From Ochotona curzoniae (Eukaryota; Chordata; Mammalia; Lagomorpha; Ochotonidae), in contig NW_024464918.1 of the NCBI RefSeq assembly GCF_017591425.1, positions 29,478,001 through 29,542,000 on the forward strand: 64,000 nucleotides of DNA, written 5' to 3'. Below the pieces are notes generated by a model. That model did not search any database and was not told where the DNA came from. It worked only from the letters and a program-made list of their open reading frames with translations. Positions within the stretch are counted from its first letter, which is position 1; each line of letters opens with the position of its first letter. Below are positions 56,070 to 64,000 of this stretch, in pieces. The position numbers were made by a program, and so were the translations under genes.

Positions 56070-56350
56070 GACGCTAGCCGGGGCTGGGATGCTTGTGTCT
56101 CAGGAGCAGGTGTGTCCTCTGTGCCTGGGGTCGCACTCCAGCTTCCTACGAAGGCGTGCCTTGGAGCCAGTGAGGGCTCCAGTCCCTGCTTGCCTGGCTT
56201 GCACAGGCAGTTGAGCGCCAGGTTTCTGGCTTTGCCCTGGCCTCGGCTGGCTGTTGCGGCCGACTGGGGAGGCAGCCAGCAGAGGGAAGTGTGCTTGCTT
56301 GCTTCTTTTTGTGCTGTGTTTCCCACGCTGTGTTTCAAATAGAGTGAAAA
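56070..56350 (+). repeat. Degenerate CSINE
   Basis: 'ttgccctggcctcggctggctgttgcggccgactggggagg' and tail 'gctgtgtttcaaatagagtg' are the recognisable parts. Confidence 0.5.
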
Positions 56351-56377
56351 GAAGTGTATTTTTAAAATGTCACTTTG

Positions 56378-56705
56378 TGGGCTCTGTGTGATGGCTAAAT
56401 TGGCTGATCTTCCCCTTGCCAGTGTCAGGATCCCAAATGGGCACCAGTTTGTGTCCCGACTGCCCCACTTCCCATCCAGCTCCCTGCTTATGACCTGGGA
56501 AGGCATCAGAGGATGGTCCAAAGCCTTGGGACCCTGAACCCGCATGGGAGACCCAGAAGAAGCTCCTGGCTCCTGGCGTCGGATCAGCTCAGCTCCAGCC
56601 GTTTCAGCCGCTTGGAGAGTGAACCAGCAGGTGGAAGGTCTTTCTCTCTGCTTCTCCTCTCTATGAATCTGCTATTCCAATAAATAAATAAAACTTTTTA
56701 AAAGT
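56378..56705 (+). repeat. CSINE
   Basis: 'gggctctgtgtgatggctaaattggctg' head, 'cccatccagctccctgcttatgacctggg', tail 'attccaataaataaataaaac'. Confidence 0.87.
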
Positions 56706-56873
56706 CACTTCATTTAGCAAGTATTTGTAGTGTTCCTGCTTTATGCCGTGAACTGTGGGTGACAGTAAGAAGGATGTAGAAGAATAAGATGTTCTGTCAG
56801 GCTGTTTGATGAAGTTACCATTAAGGGACTGTGCGAACAGTGCAGTGAGGAGCACGGAGCAGAGGGACAGGAA

Positions 56874-57004
56874 GCATGCGGGGACGTGGGCGGCCAGCCT
56901 GGTCCACAGGCTGGCATGCGGGGACATGGGGCGGCCGGCCTGGACTGCGAACTGGCATGTGGGGACGTGGGGCGGCCGGCCTGGTCCACGGGCTGGCATG
57001 CAGG
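56874..57004 (+). repeat. 41-bp GC-rich minisatellite, three units
   Basis: Units at 56874-56913 (40 bp), 56914-56954 and 56955-56995 (41 bp each), with a 9-bp fourth start. Each runs gcatgyggggacrtggg..cggccggcctgg...ctg. CpG-rich and 3 of 3 units well conserved, so recently formed. Confidence 0.95.
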
Positions 57005-57046
57005 AGGCATTATTTGACTGATGTATTTAATCCTGGTCAATATGGT

Positions 57047-57995
57047 TTTTTTTTTTTTTAATTGAATTTAACTTTTTTCTTCTTCTTTTTTAAAGTTACT
57101 ATTATCATTTTATGATACAGTTCCGTAGGCCCTGGGATTTCCCTTACCCCTTCCCTTACCTCTCCACCCCCCCACTGAATTCCCCTATATTATTACTATA
57201 GTATAGTTCTTCATAAAGTCATAGGTCCATCATTGTGGGTACAGACAATGGCAGAGAACCCAGCATCCTATTGTCAAGATATAACTAACAGTTTCATTGG
57301 ACGTCCATCTTTGATCTGGAAGTAGAGATCTTTACTGCATTTTATCCTCACATCTGGACATGATAGTCTCCATTACACAGTACATCCCCTTAAATGAAAA
57401 ACCACCCTAATCAAATATGTAAAAAGTATCAAAAATAAAATTTATACAATAAAAAATTGACTTAATTTAAAAAGATTTAAAAAATTATTGTCCGTTTTGA
57501 TTAAATTGTAAATTACCACAACCAATGAGAAATACAGTTTGGTAGTATCTATCAAAAATTAAAATATGTACAATTCGAAACAAGAAAAAAATGGAAAACC
57601 ACAAAACAAAATCAACAACAGGAAGAAAAAAAGAAATTAAAAACACTGTGAAGTTAACACGCTACTGAATGACTGATGTATCGCTGAAGAAGTGAAAAAG
57701 AAAATCAAAAATCTTCTTGAAGAAAATGATGCTACTGTATGATCTATGAGTCAGTGAAGAATTTAATGAGAAAGTGTTTTGAAGAGAAGAATCTAAAAAA
57801 AATCAAAAACCTTGAGATTTTGAGATCAGTTTCTGCTGATCTTTGTTGGTGAAATATATTGCCTATCGGCAACAAATAGATAGGTTCTGTTTTTTTAGTC
57901 CACTTTACCTAATCTATGACATTTGATTGATGAGTTTAAGCCATTTACATTCAGGGTTAATATGAATTGGTGGCATTTTTGTCCTGTCATTTTAG
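57047..57995 (-). repeat. L1 copy, antisense, internally shortened
   Basis: On the minus strand the element starts near 57,995. It includes the start of L1 ORF2, where 'ttaaccctgaatgtaaatgg' encodes the familiar LTLNVNGL-type motif. Within about 110 bp it passes into AT-rich 3' UTR-like sequence ('atgatggacctatgactttatg', a G-rich run, 'ggaactgtatcataaaatg') and ends in poly(A) at 57,060-57,047. Most of ORF2, including reverse transcriptase, is absent, so it is inactive. Confidence 0.8.
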
Positions 57996-58044
57996 CAGAG
58001 GATTGTTAATGGATTGATGGGTGCAAAGAAATTGATATACCTAA

Positions 58045-58280
58045 ACTGGAAAGTAGATTTACAGAGAGAGAAGTAGAAGCAGAGAGAGAGAGGGAGATTT
58101 TCTGTTTGCTGGGTTACTTCCCCAGTTGGCAGCAAAGCCTGGGGCAGGGCTGGTCCAAAAGCAGGAGCCAGGAGCTTCTTCTGGGTCTCCCATGTGGGAG
58201 CTGGATCGAAGTGGAGCAGCCGGGACTTGAACTGGTGTCCATGTGCAATGTGAGCATTGCAGGTGGATGCCCCAACATGC
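58045..58280 (-). repeat. CSINE, antisense, internally deleted
   Basis: 'aaagtagatttacagagagagaag', 'ggagcttcttctgggtctcccatgtggg' then directly 'agctggatcgaagtggagc'. The section between is missing. Confidence 0.75.
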
Positions 58281-58299
58281 TTTTTTGTATTAACTCTGT

Positions 58300-58610
58300 A
58301 GGGGAGAGCGTCATGGTGCAGTAAGTTAAGCTGCTACTTGGATGCCCACATTCCATGCTGGAGTGGCTGGAGTGGCTGGAGTGGCTGGAGTGGAGTCCCA
58401 GCTTTCTGCTCTGTACGCCCTGGGAGGCAGTCCATGATGGGTCAAGTTGGGTCCCTGCCACCTCTGCTGGAGATCTGGGTCTAGTTCCTGGCTCCTGGCT
58501 CCTCCTGGCTCCTAGCTTCAGCCTGGCCCAGCCCCAGCTATTTCAGTCATTGAGGGAATGAATCAGCAGAGGGAAGAGCTCTGTCATTCAAGCTTTTAAA
58601 TGAATAGTTC
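58300..58610 (+). repeat. CSINE with internal 9-bp expansion
   Basis: 'ggggagagcgtcatggtgcagtaagttaag' head. Four exact ctggagtgg units sit at 58358-58393, where a normal copy has one 'ctggttcgag'-like B-box area. Tail 'ttaaatgaatagttcttta'. Confidence 0.75.
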
Positions 58611-58825
58611 TTTAAAGAAAAGATACAGTGTACCTCTGTGGCCTAAGGATCATGTCCAACATAATGCGTGCCAAATTGGTTTCGTTCTGGGCTTTGACAG
58701 AAGCACTGTGGAATCCAACAGGAAGCAAAGCCGCGGGACAGAGCGTGGTTACAGTTCGTATGGCTAGATGGCGTGTTTGACTCAGGACTCCTCGTATTTC
58801 TGTTCATAGCAAGGATCCTCTCTGC

Positions 58826-59103
58826 AAACTAGTTTTTAAATTTGTTTATTTTGGGGATAGTGGGAACGACTGAATGCACAGAACTTCCATTCCCTGGTTC
58901 AGTCCCCCGGTACAACCTGCTGTGTCCGAAGGTCATTGGCAGAACTCTGCAGGTCCCCCATGTAGGAGACTGGAGCCCTCTGCATCGCCTCTCGGGGTCT
59001 GCAAAGGCGTGCTGCAGCAATCAGCAGGTGGAGCCAGGCACCTGCCTCAGGGGCTCCTGTGTGGGATATGGACACCAGCTGCTCACCCAGACACCTGCCC
59101 CGG
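58826..59103 (-). repeat. Degenerate CSINE, antisense
   Basis: 'tttttaaatttgtttattttggggatag', 'ttccctggttcagtcccccgg', 'tgcaggtcccccatgtagg'. Confidence 0.5.
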
Positions 59104-60135
59104 GATTCTGATGTCCCAAGGTTATCAGCAAGAACGGAGAGTGAAGGCAGGGGTCTGTGGCATGCTTAGTTTCTGGCTGTCGGGCATGTTTAGCCAGTGC
59201 CCATGGAGAGGTTCCCACCCACCCGTGAGAAGGACCCTGTAACTCTGGGTCTCCCTGGGGTGACGCTCAATCAGAACAGGAACTATGGGCAGTGCTATTT
59301 GTGACTCAGCCACACTCTTGTCCCAGGATGGCCAGGCTGGAGGGCTGCCTGAGTGCCTGGGGCAGCGGTGCAAAGCCCTACCGTGTAATCCTCAGGTTAC
59401 TGTTTCTGGGAGGCCACTCGAAATGACTTTCCACACTCAGGGAAGTTACTCAGTAACTTTCAGGAGGGGTCACCTGACTGTTGTCTGCCTGCCTGGTGAA
59501 GCTCAGTCCTGTCAGGGGACTGGAGTCTTTTGAGCCGTGAATGTCTCAGCCTCGGTCAGCCACCCCTAACCTGAGGCCTTCTGTGTGAGCAGCGGTTGGT
59601 TAGGCTCTGGCAGCAGGCCTGGAGTGGTGGCCGAGTCGAGGGCAGGGTGCGCGTATGCGGACGGTGCAGCACGGTGTGAAGACCAGAGGTGCACGCAGTG
59701 CCGAGTTCACCTGCATCCTCAGGGTGGCCGTCCACTCACCGTCCACACTGAAAGGAGACGCGGCGTGGTGCCCAGGTCAGTGTCAGGCCTGGGTTCCCCG
59801 GGGACAGCTGAGTGCTGGTCCACTTTCCCCTCGGAGCCCATGCTCTGGTCCTAGGGCCCTGTGCTCTCTGAGGTAACCATCCCCTTGCCTGCTGGGCCCT
59901 GAGTGTGCCTGCGACAGAGTTGGCCTGTGTCTGTGGGGGGGATCACATCCAAGGGGAACGTGTGTGCGGAGTCCAGGAACGTTCTAGAATCAAGTGTTGC
60001 TGGAGGAAGCACTAGAGAACCAGCACTTGGCTGTGTGAACCAGGGCTGCCAAAGTGGGGCTCACTGACTTCTGTCGCTTCTTGTTTGATTCTTTGGACAG
60101 AGGATGTGTGAAGGCCGATGGGAAGATAATGAGGA
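59104..60135. other. Unassigned intronic DNA
   Basis: No repeat or exon recognised. It contains the heat-shock-element match at 59977. Confidence 0.5.
59977..59989. promoter_or_regulatory. Perfect three-unit heat-shock-element match
   Basis: GAA-cg-TTC-ta-GAA, the exact nGAAnnTTCnnGAAn consensus. It shares the 12-mer acgttctagaat with the site at 41727. Function is unproven. Confidence 0.35.
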
Positions 60136-60335
60136 ATGAGGATGATAATGTTGGTCACGATGGCTGCCATCGGCTCAGTGTGTTCTCAGCAGGCAGTACC
60201 GGGCCGGACAGCCCTCGCTGTTGCCGTCTCCTGCAGATGCGAGAAAAGTGAGGCAGCTTGCGGGGGGGGGGGTCACGCAGGCAGTGGTAGGGGCAGGATT
60301 CAAACCCCAGCAGCACACCCACCTCCCAGTTCTGG
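60136..60335 (-). repeat. MIR element, antisense
   Basis: 'tgcagatgcgagaaaagtgaggcagcttg...ggtcacgcaggcagtggtaggggcaggattcaaacccc' is the reverse MIR core (dgatgaggaaactgaggc..cacacagc..gtggcagagctgggattcaaaccc). A G10 run lies inside it. Confidence 0.7.
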
Positions 60336-60464
60336 TGGTATGCAGCCCTAGGCATCCCCCAAATGTAGGCACAGCCCACAGACACCGCTGCAGGTGCCAG
60401 CTGATGGGGGAGTGCCTGGGCCGCAGCAGGCGTGAAAGCCACGCCTTCTCACTGCTCTTTCATC

Positions 60465-60496
60465 ACTTCCCACGCCGAGTACTTCCCACGCCGAGT
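60465..60496 (+). repeat. 16-bp direct duplication
   Basis: acttcccacgccgagt occurs twice in immediate succession. Confidence 0.95.
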
Positions 60497-60843
60497 ACTT
60501 CCCCAGCAGTTCTCGCTGGTTCCTGCCTCCTGTGTGTGTCTGTCTCTGCGGAAGCCAGGGCCGGAGCGAGCTCAGCCTGAGCAGGGAGCAGAGTGGAAAA
60601 CCAGCGTCTCTGTGTAAGCACCCCCTCTGCTTATGGCGAGTGGCCAAGCTTTGCCTAACCAAGTGCAACCAAGTCGTCTTCGGGTCTTGGGGAAGTAAAG
60701 TCTCCTGAATGTGGAGTGTGGAGTCCGACAGGATGTAGCTGTGGCCTGGTGTGAAGGTGGGGTGAGGATGGCAGGGAAAGCCTCTCGGAGATGCTTCTCA
60801 GTCCTTCAGCTCGCGGGCAGGGGGCAAGGAGAGGGGGTGCGGC

Positions 60844-60845
<2 letters not shown>

Positions 60846-60892
<47 letters not shown>
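60846..60892 (+). repeat. (GT)n microsatellite, about 23 units
   Basis: Uninterrupted GT dinucleotides, long enough to be length-variable and to adopt Z-DNA. Confidence 0.97.
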
Positions 60893-60894
<2 letters not shown>

Positions 60895-61079
60895 CCTTTT
60901 CTTTCTCCTGTGTCAGAGGCGTGTGTGGCAAAAACATGAAGAGTCTGTTCGGGATCCCGGGTCACTAGCTGAGTGGTCACCTGTCCTCCGTGGCAGTGGC
61001 GAGGGGTTGAGCTGCTTCCCTCTGAAACCGAAAGGCACAGTTTGCATACAGGGCCCCTTCATCTGCTGGCTTAGTTTTT

Positions 61080-61620
61080 AGAAACAACTGAATTTAGATC
61101 TGATCTCAAGTTAGTTTATCTGTTTTTTTGACAAGAATCGAGGAAGGCCCTTTTAAGCCTCTGCACGCTGGCATGCAAGTTTGACGCAGAGCATTGTCTC
61201 AATAATTGGTAAGTTTTTTTTTTCCCCAAAGGACGGCACCATTAGATGTTGGTGACATTGAGACCTGGGCGTCTCTTGATTGCCAGGTAGTTTGCCAGAG
61301 TTGGTGAGCAAATTGGGCCCGTGGTAGGGTGATGGCCACGGGCCAGGCTTGTCCTCCTCTCCACACAGACCAGTCGGGGCGGGTGGTGCTGTGAGCGCAG
61401 GCGGCGTGATGTAATGAAGTCGTATTCCATTAGGCTGTGTGCGCGGGCACCAAATGTCATCACCTGCACGGGGCCCCGTGGCTGCGATACAACCTCATCT
61501 GTGCCGTCAACCAGGTTTGCTCTGATCAATAAGCAGTTTTCTGTGGCCTTTCACTGCTGTCAGATGTCATTGAGTGATGTAAATGCACGTCAGAAGCTAG
61601 AAACCTGGCGGCTCCCGGAG
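61080..61620. promoter_or_regulatory. Candidate conserved non-coding block
   Basis: Repeat-free, with long motif-dense stretches: 'tctcaataattggtaag', 'gatgtaatgaagtcgtattccattagg', 'caaatgtcatcacctgcac', 'gctctgatcaataagcag', 'gtgatgtaaatgcacgtcag'. These contain homeodomain, E-box and CREB/AP-1-like cores with kept CpGs. The texture is enhancer-like. No splice-bounded coding frame was seen. Confidence 0.4.
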
Positions 61621-62980
61621 CGGGACGGGACAGAGGAGGGAAATGGCTGTGCTGGACATGGCTGACAGCTGACATGTCGGGGTCACCGAGTGGACGCTAC
61701 GGCAGGTGTACCCGTCCCACAGGGCAGATGTTTCACGATAATCTGAAGGAAAGAAAAGTTAATGCGACCTGCAGCCCAGTGATACACATCCCCGAATAAC
61801 CGGCTGCCCCTTAGTTCTTTGTTGAAGCATAATGGAGGCAAATGAGAATATTTTGCTTCTGCCCATTTTGTCTACATCACCCACTATCAAGAACTGTAAT
61901 GAGGAAAGTGTGTCAGTCTGGAAAGAGGTGAGCCCAGAGGCATCAGAACAGAATTTAGAGAGTGAGGAGGGGGGGAAAGTCCGTGTGTGTGGAGGGCAGA
62001 CGCTGAAGACCAGCATGAATGGGCTGCCCATGTGGAGGGCACGGAGGGCCGGCGTGAACGGGCTGCCCGTGTGGAGGGTTCCGAAGCCACACTGTGCCCA
62101 CAGGTGCCAAGTACTTGGAGTATCTGCTGCCAACCATGCCGAATCTCACTGTGTTTTTCATGGATGTAACTGACTTGAAAGTTGAGCAGACCAAGTGCCC
62201 AGAGTTCTAGTACCTTCCTGGAGGGTTGTCCCAGTTGCACTATGCTAGAGCTCCGACACCCGGATTAGAACCCAGGCTTCTGGACCCCAGAGATAAGGTC
62301 AGGATGTGCCCATCAGAGTGGGGAGAGCAGAGATCCTCTGGCATCCGAATGAGCCTGTACCCCCCAGGACGGACGCCTTAGCCTGGCCACGCTCTGGGGT
62401 GACCAGCCCCTATTTCAGTCATCATCCCGAGCTCCTTGGGTGGCCTCCTGGGCGAGAGCTGTGCAGCCCCTGCTGCCTCGTGCCACGCTCAGCGTGTGAC
62501 CTGAAGGCGTGGCTCTGGCCTGTGCTGGCCCTAGGGGAGGACAAGGTTGCGTTGTGTGGGTCACCTGCCCCGGGACCGAAATGGAGCCTCTCTTGGCTAC
62601 TCACCTTTCACCCACGAGGAACGTGGTTGTGAGGCCCACGTGGCCTGCGAGCGTGTGGTCTCGAGGCGCAAAGAGAGCCCTTTGTCCTGTAAACAGCGGG
62701 AAGGCACTTTCGTGTTTCCGTTAATAGCTGTTCAAAGAGATTGGAAAGTTGGGAAAATCACCAGCGAGAGCCCCAGGAGGCGAGTCAGAAAATGGGGAGC
62801 AGGGCGTGTCCTCTGAGCGGTCATCTCTCCGCTTCTCCTTGCCATGACTGTGGGCCACTGGGGACCCTTCCCCGCTGCTCTGCGTGCAGCCATGCCCACT
62901 GCTGCTGGCCTCATTCGGGGAGGATGGGGCCATCCATGGTGCTCCTTCAGGGCCCAGGCTGGGACTGAGGGAGCAGGAGA
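61621..62980. other. Unassigned intronic DNA
   Basis: No clear repeat or exon. A G-rich purine patch near 61,960 and two near-repeated 'gggctgcccrtgtggaggg' phrases at about 62,020-62,080 are seen. Confidence 0.5.
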
Positions 62981-62984
62981 GGTT

Positions 62985-63112
62985 TCCTTTCCCAGGTCAC
63001 AAGCAGGGAGTTGATGGGAAGCTGAGCTGCTGGGATTAGAACTGGCGCTCACATTGGATCCGGGCTCATGCAAGGTGTGGATTTGAGCCACTAGGCTACT
63101 GCGCTGGGCCCC
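62985..63112 (-). repeat. CSINE head half, antisense
   Basis: 'ttcccaggtcacaagcagggagttgatgggaag' through 'ggctactgcgctgggcccc'. The tail half is absent. Confidence 0.8.
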
Positions 63113-63160
63113 CTATGCTCCATCTTAAAAAAAATAAAACAGTCTTTAATCTCTGTTGCT

Positions 63161-63485
63161 TGCACCTGGCACAATGGCTCTGTGGCTAAATCCTTACTTG
63201 GCAAGCACCGGGATCCCATGTGGGTCCCTGTTTGTGTCCTGGCTACTCCACTTTCCATCAAGGTCCCTGCTTATAGCCTGGAAAAGCAGTGGAGGCCCAA
63301 ACCTTGGAACCCTGCACCTACATGGGAGACCCAGAAGAGCTTCCTGGCTCCTGGCTTCAGATTGGCTCAGCTCTGGCCATTGTGACCACTTGGGGAGGGA
63401 ACCGGTGGATGGATGATCTTTCTTTCTGTCTCTCTTTCTCTCTGTACATCTGATCTGCCTTTCCAATTTAAAACAAAACAAAACT
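63161..63485 (+). repeat. CSINE
   Basis: 'cacctggcacaatggctctgtggctaaatcc' head, 'ccgggatcccatgtgggtccctgtttgtgtcc', tail 'ctgcctttccaatttaaaac'. Confidence 0.88.
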
Positions 63486-63509
63486 CTGGTTCTCACTTTG
63501 CTTGCGACG

Positions 63510-63750
63510 TGCACCCATCATCTGTCCGCTGATTCATTCCTCGGGCCCACAACAGCCAAAGCCAGGAGCCAGGAACTCCAGCCATAGGCGTGTCGGGCGC
63601 CCGAGCACTGTGGGCCGTTGCTTGATGCCTCCCAGGTGTGTGCCAGCAGGAAGCTGGGTGGGAAGTACTGGAGCTGGGGCTTGAACCAGGCACACCCAGG
63701 TGGGGTGTAGGCTGTTGGAGCAGGGGCTTAACCCGCAGCAGCAAACACCC
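63510..63750 (-). repeat. Old CSINE, antisense
   Basis: 'tctgtccgctgattcattcctcgggcccacaacagcc', 'ccagcaggaagctgggtgggaagtactgg', 'gcttgaaccaggcac'. The tail is missing. Confidence 0.65.
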
Positions 63751-64000
63751 ACCACCCTGTGCCCTCTAAGGGTCACCGCTGGGACTGGCTTTACTTTGCT
63801 TAAGTTCCTAAAGCTGCAAATATTGTTTCTCACTCTGCTTACTTCCTGAAAGTGATTGTGTCAGAGTGTGTGGCTGTAGTCTGACCTGCTTTTGCGTTCT
63901 GAAACTCTGATTCTGAGACTTGGCTATGGTGCTTTGCTTGCACAGCCTGAGCTTACAGTGTTCAGTGTGGGACCTTCGTCCCTAATGTTCTGCACCCCGA

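Larger units (their letters stand above)
30326..64000 (+). other. SNX24: SNX24 intron 1 (5' part)
   Basis: Everything after the first SNX24 exon is intron. No second gene, exon or intact retrogene was recognised on either strand. Repeats are listed separately. Stretches without an assigned repeat are 30,690-32,145, 33,346-34,745, 37,030-38,050, 38,671-39,105, 39,361-40,074, 41,396-44,285 (including an enhancer-like block), 45,262-45,560, 46,711-51,480, 51,791-52,195, 53,165-53,955, 54,181-54,835, 55,068-56,065, 58,611-58,825, 59,104-60,135 and 60,336-62,980. Confidence 0.85.

Noticed and set aside
57590..57850. Repeated phrases 'gctactgtatgatc/gctactgaatgactga..tgaagaa' as a possible structured array
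   Set aside because: They lie inside the L1 3' UTR-like region and are best explained as part of that element.
30326..64000. SNX24 exon 2 (VFKIEV...) or exons of a nested gene
   Set aside because: No matching sequence with flanking AG and GT was found on reading through.
1..64000. CRISPR arrays, operons, bacterial mobile elements or defence systems
   Set aside because: The DNA is mammalian. Repeats are SINE, LINE and LTR type, and the direct repeats lack spacer structure.

Overview
This is vertebrate nuclear DNA from a lagomorph, most likely a pika (Ochotona). About fifty copies of a tRNA-headed SINE of the lagomorph CSINE type are scattered through it. They range from badly eroded copies to near-identical ones with intact target-site duplications. 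The young copies end in a 'tctgcctttccaataaaaataaatctt' type tail, which from memory fits pika better than rabbit; that genus call is an inference. There are no bacterial-type genes. Nearly all long open frames are chance frames in SINEs, GC-rich DNA or low-complexity DNA.

Layout: (1) 1-17,155 is the 3' part of SNX2 (sorting nexin 2) on the + strand. Eight coding exons (4123-4198, 7427-7540, 7825-7918, 9438-9643, 13401-13544, 14583-14663, 14775-14846, 16681-16731) encode the end of the PX domain, the amphipathic linker helix and the whole BAR domain, about 278 codons up to the normal stop. A 3' UTR follows with AATAAA at 17132. Two of the seven internal introns have GC instead of GT donors. 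(2) 17,160-29,800 is intergenic: SINEs, a MIR, a MaLR LTR piece, old L1 pieces and unassigned DNA. (3) A CpG island at about 29,830-30,690 holds the promoter and first coding exon of SNX24 (ATG at 30266, donor at 30326). (4) 30,326-64,000 is all first intron of SNX24; exon 2 is not in the window.

SNX2 and SNX24 are both PX-domain phosphoinositide-binding proteins of endosomal sorting, arranged head to tail as in human 5q23. They are separate transcription units.

The least expected structures are in SNX24 intron 1. Two opposite-facing copies of a dispersed element are each built from a degenerate array of roughly 50-60 bp subunits plus a shared flank (about 35,365-37,030 on + and 44,290-45,260 on -). 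There are two phased heat-shock-element matches (41,727 and 59,977), three repeat-free blocks that look like conserved enhancers (about 43.25, 49.2 and 61.1 kb), a 41-bp GC-rich minisatellite (56,874) and a young L1 copy that joins the start of ORF2 directly to 3' UTR-like sequence (57,047-57,995). All homology calls come from recognition by eye, not from searches.
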